Positions 36,475 to 45,874 are shown, counted from the stretch's first letter. The stretch is 64,000 nt of DNA from CAVUCH01 sp963763095 (GCA_963763095.1 CAVXNR010000021.1:62001-126000); one strand, 5' to 3'. Notes: generated by a model from the letters alone, not told the origin. Made by a program: numbers and translations.

Positions 36475-38125
36475 TTAGAACCGCGACGCCGTGATCGTGA
36501 CGTCCGCGCGTACCCAGGCGCGGCGGAAGCGTCGCCATGCGTCCTCGGCATCCGCGTTCTTCTGCTGCCCCTCGAGGCTCCTTGCCAGGCCGAACAGCGA
36601 CCAGCCGTTCTCGGGATTCCGGCGCAGATCCTCGCGGTAAACCGATTCCGCTTCGGCCGGGCGCCCCGCCGCCAGCAGCACCGCCCCAAGTGACTGCCGC
36701 ACTGGATAGTGCCACGTAGGCGGCTCGTTGTAGCGCTGCGCGTCCTGCATCGCAACCGCTGCCGTGAGGCTCGCGACGGCCGGATCGAACTTCCGCTCCC
36801 GTGCGGCGAGCTCACCCTCGAGGATCTTCGCTGCGAGATCGGCGATCGCAGGCAAAGGCGTGCCGGCCAGCTCCGCCCCCTTCATCGATGCGCTCGATTG
36901 CTGTGCCTCCAGCGCCTCGAGCTCTTGTCGCGCGCGCTCGTACTGTCCACGCGCCGCGAACGCCACGCCGCGGCCGTAGTGCCACATCGCTGTCGTGAAC
37001 GCGAAGTCCTTCGGCGGCTGCCCCTCGGTCAGCATCTCCTCCCAGCGGCCGAAGCGGACGAGCGCGTAGTAGGGAACGCTCTGGAAATCCTGAAGCGCCA
37101 CCGCATCGTGCAGCAGGTCGTGATTGAGCTTGGCGGCCACCTTGCGGGCGGCGTCGATGGCCACCGCGCTTCGCCCCTCCATCGTTGCGGCCGCCCAGAG
37201 GAAGTGGACGTTGTGCGGGTAATAGGCGACAGGATAGAGGCCCTGCGCCTGGCATTGCGCGAGGTAGTCCTCGTCGGCGGCGATAGCCCGCACATTGCTC
37301 TCGGCGGCGTCCGCATACCGGCCGACCCGCATGTAGATGTGCGCCGGCATGTGGACGAGATGTCCCGCACCGGGCATGAGGCTCTCGAGCTTCTCCGCGC
37401 TGGGCACGCCGCGCTCCGGCGTGCCGGTGGCTTCGACGAGGTGGATGTAGAAGTGGTGCGCGCCGGGATGATCCGGATGCTCCCGCATCATCCGCTCGAG
37501 CGTCGCGAGCGCGCCGGCGATCTCCGGTTCTGGAACGTCGGCCTCCTTCCAGGTACCGCCACGGGCGCGCCTCCATCGCGGCGGCGGCGTACATCGTGTT
37601 GATCTCGGGGTCCTTCGGGAACCGCGCGGCCAGCGCTTTCATCGCTGCGGTGAAGGCCGCATCGCGCGGTGCGCGATCGCTCGTCGGCGCGTCCGAGTAG
37701 CGGGGCGCAAGGGCATCGATGAGGCCCCGCTCGGCGTCCGTTGCCCGCGCGGCGAGCGCCTTCGCCTTCTGCAGGACGGCGTGGGCTTCCTTCTCGCGTT
37801 CGGGCGTGAGCGGATCGTTGACGTTCGGGCCGAGCGCGTAGGCCTCGCCCCAGTAGCACATGGCGCAGTTCGGGTCGAGCCGCTGCGCCTCTCTGAACGA
37901 GCGCACGGCCTCCGCATGGTTGAAACCGTAGACGAGCCGCAGCCCCTGGTCGAAAAAGGTCTGCGCCTCCGGGCTGGTCGTCGTGACCGCGTAGCGGAGG
38001 GTCCCGAGGTTGGTGAGCAGCGGTGCAAGGGGCCCGGCAGGGGGTGCATCGGCCGCGCGGCCGGCGGACGGCATGCGGACGAGCGCGATCAGCACAAGCA
38101 GTGGGAGGGCCCAGGTACGGCGCAT
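36475..38125 (-). CDS. Secreted TPR-repeat protein (one frameshift)
   Basis: The start is the ATG at 38125 with AGGAG seven bases before; the frame is open further upstream only because it crosses two family-B repeats. Signal peptide 1-25 (WALPLLVLIALVRMPSAGRA). The first part has LRYAVTTTSPEAQTFFDQGL RLVYGFNHAEAVRSFREAQR and NCAMCYWGEAYALGPNVNDP. Near 37530 the frame shifts and goes on with PDHPGAHHFYIHLVEATGTP, HMPAHIYMRVGRYADAAESN and further TPR helices to LGAVLLAAGRPAEAESVYRE DLRRNPENGWSLFGLARSLE. About 550 residues. The CYWGEAYALG and GAHHFYIHLVEA segments mark a TPR subfamily common in Acidobacteria and Bacteroidota. Probably periplasmic; function unknown. Confidence 0.85.
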
Positions 38126-38172
38126 GTGGGTCTCCTTTGTGGTTGATGCGTTGACTATACCGCGGGCGTCAG

Positions 38173-38241
38173 CAGGGCTGAAGCCCTGCCCCACATGCTG
38201 TTTGGCTGTCGGCGTCAGCAGGGCTGAAGCCCTGCCCCACA
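38173..38241 (-). repeat. REP-like repeat family B, copies 2 and 3 in tandem
   Basis: Two identical units at 38173-38195 and 38219-38241, each with GGGCTGAAGCCCTGCCCC. They are preceded by the same GGCGTCAG and so form a direct repeat with a 46-base period. They lie between the membrane-protein gene and the TPR gene. Confidence 0.88.
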
Positions 38242-38245
38242 TGGG

Positions 38246-38977
38246 TCAGTCCTCCCCGGGGTCAGAGTCCCCTCGGCTCAACCGTGCCCGCGGTCCCCTC
38301 GTGGTGATCTCGGCGCCGCGGGCCGTCGACTGAAGGAGGTCCCACGCACCCCCGTCGTGCGGCAGCAACAGCAGCCCGACGAAGAACAGGCCCAGGGCGA
38401 CGAATGCCGCATATCCGGTCGCCGGGGCGTGGTATTCGAGCCCGAGCCCGCCGAGCGTCAGACCGTCGACGGCCGTCGTGAACAGCCGGTGGGCGAGGCT
38501 GCCCCCCGGGGCCGCCAGCCCATTGAGCACGACGAAACGCAGCACCAGCGCGGAGCCAAACACCACGGCAAGGCTCCTGAGCAGGTGACGCGCGCGAGGT
38601 CTCGCCGCGGCGGTCGTCCAGAGCAGCACGAGGTAGAACGCGCTGAAGAGGATCCCCATGAGGCCGGCTTCCGGCGTCAGCATGGTGAAGACCTGTGCGG
38701 CCGCGAAGAGCAACGCGAGCAGCACGGTGGTGCCGTTCGCGTTCGCGAGTGCCGATCTCCGGGACGAGACCAGGCGCTCGGGCACGAGCACGCCGGCGCG
38801 GAGCAGCAGTCCGACCAGCATCACCGCGAGCACCAGCGAGAGCAGCGTCGGGCCGACGAAGCGCAAGGCAGCCCCCTCGCCCACTCTGACTGCAGACAGC
38901 AGTGATACGGACAGGAACAGCAGGGGCAGCGTGAACGCCTCGCGGCCCGCGTGGGTGTGCGGCTGCGTGGGGCACAT
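38246..38977 (-). CDS. Polytopic membrane protein, unknown family
   Basis: 243 residues, ATG at 38977, 11 bases after the stop of the AsmA gene, so it is probably in that operon. Six to seven hydrophobic segments: LPLLFLSVSLLSAVRVG, LLSLVLAVMLVGLLLRAGVL, VLLALLFAAAQVFTMLT, GILFSAFYLVLLWTTAA, SLAVVFGSALVLRFVVLNGL and YAAFVALGLFFVGLLLL. The C-terminus is cytoplasmic-looking and charged. I do not recognise a family. Operon position suggests a role in the cell envelope. Confidence 0.75.
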   Translation of the reverse strand: MCPTQPHTHAGREAFTLPLLFLSVSLLSAVRVGEGAALRFVGPTLLSLVLAVMLVGLLLRAGVLVPERLVSSRRSALANANGTTVLLALLFAAAQVFTMLTPEAGLMGILFSAFYLVLLWTTAAARPRARHLLRSLAVVFGSALVLRFVVLNGLAAPGGSLAHRLFTTAVDGLTLGGLGLEYHAPATGYAAFVALGLFFVGLLLLPHDGGAWDLLQSTARGAEITTRGPRARLSRGDSDPGED

Positions 38978-38988
38978 CGGAAGCAGGC

Positions 38989-41157
38989 CTACTGGCGCGG
39001 GCGCAACACGCGCATGGGATTGAAGTCCGACAGCTCTCGCGTGAGGCCGCGTTCGAGCTCAGCGCGCAGTTCGTCCGACGAGCGCAGACCGAGCGTCGGA
39101 TCGTCCACGTACACGCGTCCGGACGCGGCGGCCACCGCACGATCCAGCGCCCGCAGCGCCTCGCGGAACAGCGCATCGTCGTTGTACACGCGACCCCAAC
39201 CTTCCCGGTAGAACGCGTAGGCTGTGTAGAACTGGGTGGGGGCGTGGCGCGCGGCCGGATCGGCCCGGGCGAACGCGAGCCGCGCTTCCCGGAACCTGTC
39301 CTCGCGAAAATACCTCAGCCCCTCGTCGAAGGCCGCCTGGTCGATCCGGTAGAGTCCCACGCTCGCTGCCAGGCCGCCGCTGACGTCAGCCATCGTCGCG
39401 GGCTGGGTCGCGAGCAGCCAGGCCGCGAACGCGGCCGTGCCGAGCGAGGCGATCAGGCCGCCAACGCGAATAAGGGTCTCGCGCGGCGCAAGCGCATGCA
39501 CGCGGATCACTAGGCCACTAGGCCGCCGGAGAAACCGGTCGAGCCCCTTTCGGATGTTGCGGTCGATCTCGTGGCGGATTGCGCGGCCGAGGAGCGCTTC
39601 GGTGTTGATCGCAAACGCCGGGCTATCCATGGATCCCGTGACCCGGAACGGCACTTCCACCTCGCCCTGCTCGTTGCTGGCCGCCGAAATCTCTCTGACG
39701 CTCGCGATCAGCCGCGCGCTCGCCTGGCGCGAGAACGCGGCCGTGCCGGTCATGTCGATCGTACGATCGAAGCCGAGTGCCCCGGCGGCGAGCGCCGTCA
39801 GCTCTCCGGCGCGTAGCGACGCGTTCCGTGTGCGCATGACGCCGCCGTTGAGATCGAGCGTCGCGGAGAGGCGCTCGAAGCGGGTGTCGGTGTCATTCCC
39901 GCCGGTGATGCGCAGCGCGCGGTTCAGGGTGGCGAGCAGCGGGAAATTCCGGATCACGCCGTTCGACAGTGCCATGTCCATTGTGCCGCTCATGTGCCGC
40001 TCGAGCGGGGTCTCGGCGGTACCCCGGAGACGCGCGACGATCTGCCCGACCCCGAGCAGCCGATCCGCGGCCTTCGTGTTCGCCGAGAGGAAGGCGTTGA
40101 TGTCGAGGCCGTCTGCGCGGGTGTCGAGCGACCACGCCGCGGGCATCTGGTCATGGCGGACGCGGAGCGTGCCGCGTTGAGTGCCACCGTACGCCCTCAA
40201 CGTCAGAGGCGCCACGATCACCTCGTTCGCGGTCGCCCGGAATGGCGCAGCGACGTCCGTGATTGTCAGGGTGCCGAACTGCACGCGTGCGGCCTTCAGC
40301 TGGCCTGATGCCGTCATCGCGCCGGTATCTCGCGCCACTCGCACCGAGAGTTCCAGGGGTGCTGCTCCGGCGATCCCAAGACTCGCGGGAGCCGTGGAAC
40401 CGATCAGCGCGAAGAGCGCCGGCAGATCCTCATTTCGCAGCGACGCCGACCGCAGCGCGCCGACAAGTGCCTGCGGGCCCACCTCGATCCTGCCGATGAG
40501 CGGCGACCCCCCGAGGGCGGCGCGCATCGACAACACGCCTTCGCCGTTGGGGCTGCGCGTCAGCTCCGCCTGAATCCCGCTGATGACCGCGACTTCTGCC
40601 GAACCATCGCGTGTCCGCAACACATCGTCGAGCACGGCGATCCGTCCATCACGCACGCCGATGCGACCGACCGCCAACGTGTTCGAGGCCGGCGCGCCCG
40701 GCAGCCCGGCAACGCCGCCGCCACCGCCTCCGCCCGCGGTGCCGCCGCCGGAGGAGCTCACCGCTGGCGCCGGCCCAGGAAGAATCCACCGTCCCTCTCG
40801 GTCACGCCGCACAGCCAGCGCGAGCCCCTCGAGCTCGACGGCATCGATCACGAGCGGTTTTGACAGGACTGTCCGCCACTGGGGAAAGATGCGGATCGCT
40901 CGGAAGGACACCGAGGGCCCGGTCGCGGTGCCACCCGACCCGGTGCGAACGTCCGTTCCGACGACCGCCGGCACCGGGAAGACATGGACCCGCATGCGCC
41001 CGATGGTGACCGGCGTTCCCAGCGCCGCGGTGACCCGGCGTTCGGCCAGCGCGCGCAGCGCCTCGGGGTCGAGCGCCCTGTACGCCGCGAACCCGCAACC
41101 CAGCACGAGCACGGTGACTATTGCAATCGAGAGCAGGCATCCGCGGCGGCCGGTCAT
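38989..41157 (-). CDS. AsmA-family protein, apparently fused to a membrane-anchored TPR-like domain
   Basis: 722 residues from the ATG at 41157. A membrane anchor (LLSIAIVTVLVLGCGFAAYR AL) leads the AsmA N-terminal domain (RRVTAALGTPVTIGRMRVHV FPVP; VIDAVELEGLALAVRRDREG RW). A glycine-rich loop and long beta repeat follow, with the AsmA C-terminal signature around MDMALSNGVIRNFPLLATLN and VPFRVTGSMDSPAFAINTEA LLGRAIRHEI. After about residue 545 a second unit begins: another membrane helix (GGLIASLGTAAFAAWLLATQ) and TPR-like helices (EGLRYFREDRFREARLAFAR AD). The two parts join exactly over an 8-base tandem duplication at 39509-39524, so the fusion may not be ancestral. AsmA-like proteins help lipids cross the periplasm. 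Confidence 0.82.
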   Translation of the reverse strand: MTGRRGCLLSIAIVTVLVLGCGFAAYRALDPEALRALAERRVTAALGTPVTIGRMRVHVFPVPAVVGTDVRTGSGGTATGPSVSFRAIRIFPQWRTVLSKPLVIDAVELEGLALAVRRDREGRWILPGPAPAVSSSGGGTAGGGGGGGVAGLPGAPASNTLAVGRIGVRDGRIAVLDDVLRTRDGSAEVAVISGIQAELTRSPNGEGVLSMRAALGGSPLIGRIEVGPQALVGALRSASLRNEDLPALFALIGSTAPASLGIAGAAPLELSVRVARDTGAMTASGQLKAARVQFGTLTITDVAAPFRATANEVIVAPLTLRAYGGTQRGTLRVRHDQMPAAWSLDTRADGLDINAFLSANTKAADRLLGVGQIVARLRGTAETPLERHMSGTMDMALSNGVIRNFPLLATLNRALRITGGNDTDTRFERLSATLDLNGGVMRTRNASLRAGELTALAAGALGFDRTIDMTGTAAFSRQASARLIASVREISAASNEQGEVEVPFRVTGSMDSPAFAINTEALLGRAIRHEIDRNIRKGLDRFLRRPSGLVIRVHALAPRETLIRVGGLIASLGTAAFAAWLLATQPATMADVSGGLAASVGLYRIDQAAFDEGLRYFREDRFREARLAFARADPAARHAPTQFYTAYAFYREGWGRVYNDDALFREALRALDRAVAAASGRVYVDDPTLGLRSSDELRAELERGLTRELSDFNPMRVLRPRQ
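39509..39524. repeat. 8-bp tandem duplication at the AsmA/TPR junction
   Basis: ACTAGGCC occurs twice in direct tandem. On the coding strand this is GGCCTAGTGGCCTAGT, inside the codons joining the AsmA tail (RFLRRP) to the second domain. Removing one copy changes the frame; the AsmA frame would then end at a TGA about 35 codons later. Confidence 0.85.
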
Positions 41158-41325
41158 GGCACGCTCCAGTCGAAAGAGGTAAGAGGAATGTCGTCCCGAT
41201 TCTACTCTCCGGCCGGCGCGCCGTTCAGAACCGGTCGTCCGAGGCGCACCCGCGCTCCGTAAAGTAGTCCGTCAGCCGCGCCGCTGCGCGGTTCCGTGAA
41301 ACAATGCAGGCGGGATGCGTCACCC

Positions 41326-42468
41326 ATGAGATTCCTCCCCCTGCTGTTCGCAAATCTGCGCCGCCGGAAGATCCGGACGATCCTGACCATCGGGTCCTTC
41401 GCGGTGGCGATGTTCCTGTTTGGCATCCTCGGCTCCATTCACTACGGATTTCGACAGGGGATCGACATCGCGGGTGCCGATCGGCTCGTCGTGATCGGGC
41501 GGACGTCGATCATGCAGCCGCTCCCGATCACTTACCTCGCGCGCCTGAAGCGCCTCCCCGGTGTGCGCGACGCGGCCCACGCGACGTGGTTCGGCGGCGT
41601 GTACCAGGACGTCAGAAATTTCTTCCCCCAGTTCGTGATCGCGCCCGAGGACTGGCGGCGGATGTACCCCGAGTACGCGGTGGACCCGGCGCAGTGGTCC
41701 GCCTTCCTGGCCGATCGCCAGGGCTGCGTCATCGGCGCCAAGCTGGCGCAGCGGTTCGGGTGGACCGTCGGCAGCAAGATTCCGCTCAAGGCGCCGGGGT
41801 ATCTCGGCGGCGGCAGCTGGGATTTCAACGTGCGCGCTATCTACCGCGGCACGCGCCAGGGTGATGACGAGACGCAGTTCTGGCTGCGGCACGACTACTT
41901 CTACGAGAAGGCTCCGAGCTACTGGCAGGGGATCGTCGGGTGGTACGTGGTGCGCGTGGCGAACTCCGACCGGGCGTTGTCGGTCGCCCGCGCGATCGAC
42001 GCGGAGTTCGGCAACTCCGCGTCCGAGACACGCACGCAGACCGAGTCCGCGTTCGCGGCGGGCTTCGTCCAGCAGATGGGCAACATCCAATTCCTGCTGC
42101 TGGCTATTGGCGGCGTCGTCTTCTTCACGCTGCTGCTCGTCACGGGCAACACGATGGCTATCGCCGTCCGGGAGCGCACGGGGGAGCTGGCAGTGCTCAA
42201 GGCGATCGGGTTCTCCGACCGGTTCGTGCTGGGCCTCGTGCTGGCGGAGTCGCTGCTGATTGCGGCGATTGGCGGCGCGCTGGGCCTGTGGCTGGCGCAC
42301 GGTGTCACGCAGCAGGACATCACGAGTGGTTTGATCCTGCTCTATCTGCCCCCGGCCGCACTCGCGGGCGGCGCGGCGTTCGCCATCGGCACCGGCATGC
42401 TCGCCGGGCTGCTGCCCGCGGTCGGAGCGATGCGCCTCAACGTGGCGAGCGCCTTGCGGAGGGTCTGA
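41326..42468 (+). CDS. FtsX/MacB-type ABC transporter permease 1
   Basis: 380 residues from the ATG at 41326; an ATG ten codons earlier is less likely. MRFLPLLFANLRRRKIRTIL TIGSFAVAMFLFGILG is the first membrane helix, followed by a periplasmic core domain (residues about 45-255, with VIGRTSIMQPLPITYLARLK and RAIYRGTRQGDDETQFWLRH DYF). The last part has three helices with GNIQFLLLAIGGVVFFTLLL VTGNTMAIAVRERTGELAVL KAIGFSD, the FtsX core motif. The next permease gene starts one base after its stop, so the two form a heterodimer candidate. No ATPase or membrane-fusion gene is adjacent. Divergent from the AsmA gene, about 170 bases away. Confidence 0.9.
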   Translation: MRFLPLLFANLRRRKIRTILTIGSFAVAMFLFGILGSIHYGFRQGIDIAGADRLVVIGRTSIMQPLPITYLARLKRLPGVRDAAHATWFGGVYQDVRNFFPQFVIAPEDWRRMYPEYAVDPAQWSAFLADRQGCVIGAKLAQRFGWTVGSKIPLKAPGYLGGGSWDFNVRAIYRGTRQGDDETQFWLRHDYFYEKAPSYWQGIVGWYVVRVANSDRALSVARAIDAEFGNSASETRTQTESAFAAGFVQQMGNIQFLLLAIGGVVFFTLLLVTGNTMAIAVRERTGELAVLKAIGFSDRFVLGLVLAESLLIAAIGGALGLWLAHGVTQQDITSGLILLYLPPAALAGGAAFAIGTGMLAGLLPAVGAMRLNVASALRRV

Positions 42469-42469
42469 G

Positions 42470-43639
42470 ATGGCGGTTCCGCTCGCCTACAACATCCGGA
42501 GCGCGATGCAGCGCTGGCCGTCGTCGCTCGTCGCGATCCTCGGCATCGCAGGCACGGTGGCCGTGTTCATCGCAATGCTGGCGCTCGCACGCGGGTTCAA
42601 GGCGACGCTCGTATCGTCGGGCCTGCCGGAGAACGCGATCGTGCAGCAGTCGGGCGCTGATTCGGAGATGACCAGCGTCATCGCGATTGACGCGTTGCGG
42701 GTGGTCGAGGATGCGCCGCAGGTGGCGCGGCGCGGGACCGAGCCGCTCGTCAGCGCTGAGGTCGTGGTAATCGCCAATCTGCCGCTGCGGGGCGGAACGG
42801 GCGACGCGAACGTGCAGATGCGCGGCGTGTCGGAACGCGTGCTCGCCGTCCGGGATAACGTCCGGGTCACGCAGGGCCGATTCCTGCGGCCCGGGCTGTA
42901 CGAGATCGTGGTCGGAACGAACGCGGCGCGGGCGTACGCCGGCCTCGACCTCGGGGCCTCCGTGCGTATCGGGGCGGGCACCTGGCACGTGGTCGGCATC
43001 TTCGACGCGAACGGCAGCGCGTTCGACTCCGAGATCTGGGCCGATGCCACGGTGGTCAACGGCAGCTACCAGCGGCCGCCGGGCGTGTTCCAGTCGGTCA
43101 CCACCAGGCTGCGGTCCGCCGACGATTTTCCGGCCTTCAAGTCGATGCTGGAGCGCGACCCGCGTGCGCACCTGCAGGCCGTCCGCGAGGCGGAGTACTA
43201 CGAGGCGCAGTCGCACACGGTCACGACGCTCATCACGGTGCTTGGCGGCCTCGTGGCCATCGTGATGGGGCTGGGGGCGGTGCTGGGCGCGCTGAACACG
43301 ATGTACTCGGCGGTGGCGGAACGCTCGCGTGAGATCGCGGTGCTGCGGGCCCTCGGGTTCGGCGGGGGCAGCGTCGTGATGGCGTTCGTCGTGGAATCGA
43401 TGTGGATTGCACTGATCGGGGGCGTGCTCGGGTGCCTGCTCGCCCTGCCGGTGAACGGGATCACGACCGGCACCATCAACTGGCAGACGTTCTCGCATCT
43501 GGCATTCGCATTCCGGATCACGCCGGACCTGCTGGGGCTCGGTCTCGTCTTCGCCGTGCTGATGGGTGTGGTTGGCGGCGTACCACCCGCGATCCGTGCC
43601 GCGCGGGCAAACGTATCGCGCACGCTGCGATCGCTGTGA
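42470..43639 (+). CDS. FtsX/MacB-type ABC transporter permease 2
   Basis: 389 residues, ATG at 42470. MAVPLAYNIRSAMQRWPSSL VAILGIAGTVAVFIAMLALA RGF is the first helix. The periplasmic core has EVVVIANLPLRGGTGDANVQ MRGVSERVLAVRDNVRVTQG RF, the LPL..G......RGV pattern of MacB. The FtsX end is ITVLGGLVAIVMGLGAVLGA LNTMYSAVAERSREIAVLRA LGF, then two closing helices. It partners permease 1. Systems of this plan normally include a LolD/MacB-like ATPase and an HlyD-type adaptor, which must be supplied from another locus. Substrate unknown. Confidence 0.9.
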   Translation: MAVPLAYNIRSAMQRWPSSLVAILGIAGTVAVFIAMLALARGFKATLVSSGLPENAIVQQSGADSEMTSVIAIDALRVVEDAPQVARRGTEPLVSAEVVVIANLPLRGGTGDANVQMRGVSERVLAVRDNVRVTQGRFLRPGLYEIVVGTNAARAYAGLDLGASVRIGAGTWHVVGIFDANGSAFDSEIWADATVVNGSYQRPPGVFQSVTTRLRSADDFPAFKSMLERDPRAHLQAVREAEYYEAQSHTVTTLITVLGGLVAIVMGLGAVLGALNTMYSAVAERSREIAVLRALGFGGGSVVMAFVVESMWIALIGGVLGCLLALPVNGITTGTINWQTFSHLAFAFRITPDLLGLGLVFAVLMGVVGGVPPAIRAARANVSRTLRSL

Positions 43640-43754
43640 TGTACAAATCAGGCTCCAGGCTGTTGGGCCGCCTCCTGAGCCCGACAGGCCTGCAGTCTGC
43701 CGCCTGTAGCCTGTAGCCTGGCGTCAGCGTCAGTTCCCCAGCCCCGAGGAGTGC

Positions 43755-44330
43755 ATGGCAGCTCTGATTGAAGCGATCGCTATCAAGCGCAAGATGTTCT
43801 TCGAATACGACGGTGCGCCGTACCACTGCATCGACGTGGAGGTCTCGAAGCCGACCGCCCGGGGAGGCCAGACGCTCGTGCGTCTCAAGATGCGGAACCT
43901 GCTCACGCGCGCGGTATTCGACAAGACGTTCAAGGCCGGCGAGAAGTTTTCGGAGCCGGACCTCGAGAAGGTGTCCGCGTCCTACCAGTACGCCGGCAAC
44001 GACGGTTACCACTTCATGGACGGCGAGACGTTCGAGACGCTGACGCTCACTGCCGAGATGCTCGGCGACGATCGCCTGCTGCTGGCCGACAACATCGGGG
44101 TGCAGATCCAGAAGTACAACGGCGCGCCTATCGGCGTGGAGTTTCCCGCGCACGTGGAGATGACGGTCGCCCGCACCGAGCCTGGCACGCGCGGCGACAC
44201 CGCCAGCGGCAGCGTGACGAAGGCGGCGACGACCGACACCGGGCTCGAGATCCGGGTCCCGCTGTTCATCAAAGAAGGCGAGCGGGTGAAGGTCCACACG
44301 GAGACCCGCGAGTTCGCCGGCCGCGCCTGA
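43755..44330 (+). CDS. efp: Elongation factor P
   Basis: 191 residues; ATG at 43755 with GAGGAG just upstream. Domain I is IEAIAIKRKMFFEYDGAPYH CIDVEV; the loop reaching the peptidyl-transferase centre is SKPTARGGQTLVRLKMRNLL, with R36 near its tip in place of the lysine of E. coli. The OB domains II and III follow (EKFSEPDLEKVSASYQYAG, FLD-type FMDGETFETLTL, GVEFPAHVEMTVARTEPGTR GDTASGSVTKAATTDTGLEI RVPLFIKEGERVKV). EF-P relieves ribosome stalling at polyproline. The PTARGG loop type is one seen in Acidobacteria and could be modified by a route other than EpmA lysylation; no modifying enzyme gene is adjacent. Confidence 0.95.
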   Translation: MAALIEAIAIKRKMFFEYDGAPYHCIDVEVSKPTARGGQTLVRLKMRNLLTRAVFDKTFKAGEKFSEPDLEKVSASYQYAGNDGYHFMDGETFETLTLTAEMLGDDRLLLADNIGVQIQKYNGAPIGVEFPAHVEMTVARTEPGTRGDTASGSVTKAATTDTGLEIRVPLFIKEGERVKVHTETREFAGRA

Positions 44331-44336
44331 TGTAGA

Positions 44337-44422
44337 TGTGGGGCAGGGCTTCAGCCCTGCCATCAACCCATGTGGGGCAGGGCTTCAGCCCTGCTGACAG
44401 CAGCCCTGAAGGGCTGCCCCAC
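44337..44422 (+). repeat. REP-like repeat family B, three copies (two direct, one inverted variant)
   Basis: Direct copies at 44337-44359 and 44371-44393 contain GGGGCAGGGCTTCAGCCC. At 44401-44422 an inverted variant reads CAGCCCTGAAGGGCTGCCCC. In the variant, both arms of the small dyad are changed in a matching way (GGGCTTCAGCCC versus CCCTTCAGGG), so the hairpin is kept. Located between efp and the GH109-like gene, whose ends converge. Confidence 0.88.
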
Positions 44423-44430
44423 GGCGTTCG

Positions 44431-45797
44431 CTACGCGGTGACGATCCCGAGCTGCGGACGCTCCTGCCACGCGCCGCGCGTGAAGTCGGGGCAGTCGACG
44501 GGCTGGCCACGGCTGGCAATGGACTTCTCGGTCAGCTCCGAGACCGAGCTCCACGCGGCGCCGTCGTAGACGTCCATGTCGGTCGGCGTTCCCGCGCGCA
44601 GGCACTGCACCAGCCGGAAATCCTCGATGTAGTCCATGCCGCCGTGACCGGCATCCTTCGATTGCTCCTGAAGGGCCCGCCAGATCGGGTGCTCGTATTT
44701 GTCGGCGTACTTCTGCAGCGTGTCCCACTCGTCGTGCGGGCTGGTGCCCTCGATGTACACGCGCGCCGGCGTAGGGTATTTCTCGACGACGCCCCGTGTC
44801 CCCTGCAACACACCGCGCCGGCTGTACGGTCGCGGCGTGTTGGTGTCATGGGTGAGCAGAATCGTCTCACCCCGCGCCGTGCGGATGAACGTGTTCACCA
44901 CGTCGCCAAGCGCGTACTTCTGGCGCGCCTCCGGGCTGTCGGCTCCGAACAACTTCGCCGCCCAGAGGTTGAGACCGCGTGACTTCGTGCTCACCGACAT
45001 CAGGGATTCGAGACGGTTGCCGCGGTTCACGTCGAGCCACTGGCACACCGGCCCGAGACCATGCGTGGGGTAGAGATCGCCGTTCCGCCGCACCGAGTGA
45101 GCCAGCCGCCATCGCCCTTCATAGTAGGTGCGGCTCAGCTTGTGATTGCGGAGATCGTGCAGGTACCCGCACTCTGCATGCAGCAGCTCACCGAACACTC
45201 CCTGCCGCACCATGTTGAGGATGATCATCTCCTCGCGGTCGTAGCAGCAGTTCTCCATCATCACGCAGTGGCGGCGCGTGGATTCGGACGTGTCCACCAG
45301 CTGCCAGCACTCGTCGATCGTCGGCGCCATCGGCACTTCGGTGGCCGCATGTTTCCCCTTGCGCATCGCCTCTACGCACATCGGCGCGTGCAGTTCCCAG
45401 GGAGTGACGATGAACACGAGGTCCAGATCGCTGTCGACCAGCCGCTTCCATTCCTCCGGCCCGCCCGTGTAGGTTGCGGCGCGGGCGCGCCCGCCTTCGC
45501 GCACGCCGCGGCGCCGCGTTCCACTTTCGCCGGCACGAGATCGCACAGGGCACGCACCTCCACGCCTGGCACCTTGAGGAAGTTCGAGAGGTGCGACTTA
45601 CCCTGGTTCCCGAGACCGATGATTCCCAGCCGCACACGGTCGATCGGCGGAGCGGCCAGGAGCGTCTGTCCGGTTGCGGGCTGTGCGGCCGGTGACTGCG
45701 AGGCTTCGGTCCCCGCTGCTCCGCCCGCGACTGCTGCGCCGAGGCCGGCGGCGAGGGTTGTTTTCAGGAAGTGACGGCGATCGGTCGTGTCGGGCAT
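44431..45797 (-). CDS. GH109-like Gfo/Idh/MocA protein, Tat-exported (one frameshift)
   Basis: ATG at 45797 with AGGAG eight bases before. A Tat signal (DRRHFLKTTLAAGLGAAVAG) is followed by the Rossmann fold RVRLGIIGLGNQGKSHLSNF. A frame change near 45490 leads into EEWKRLVDSDLDLVFIVTPW, then GKHAATEVPMAPTIDECWQL. The EVP in place of the usual EKP is the mark of GH109. MENCCYDREEMIILNMVRQG VFGELLHAECGYLHDLR and DLYPTHGLGPVCQWLDVNRG NRLESLMSVSTKSRGLNLWA also match GH109 closely. GH109 enzymes use bound NAD+ in an oxidise-eliminate-reduce cycle to cleave alpha-N-acetylgalactosamine. About 455 residues; periplasmic. The sugar specificity is inferred by family only. Confidence 0.85.
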
Positions 45798-45874
45798 GAC
45801 GGCTCTCCTGGACGCGCCTCGGGACGCGGCGCGGCTGCGCGGGTGCTGGTCGAATACCTGTTTCTCAGGCAGTG

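Noticed and set aside
38126..38242. N-terminal extension of the TPR protein containing VGQGFSPAD-like residues
   Set aside because: This is translation of two family-B repeats. The ATG at 38125 has a good ribosome-binding site and a signal peptide follows directly.
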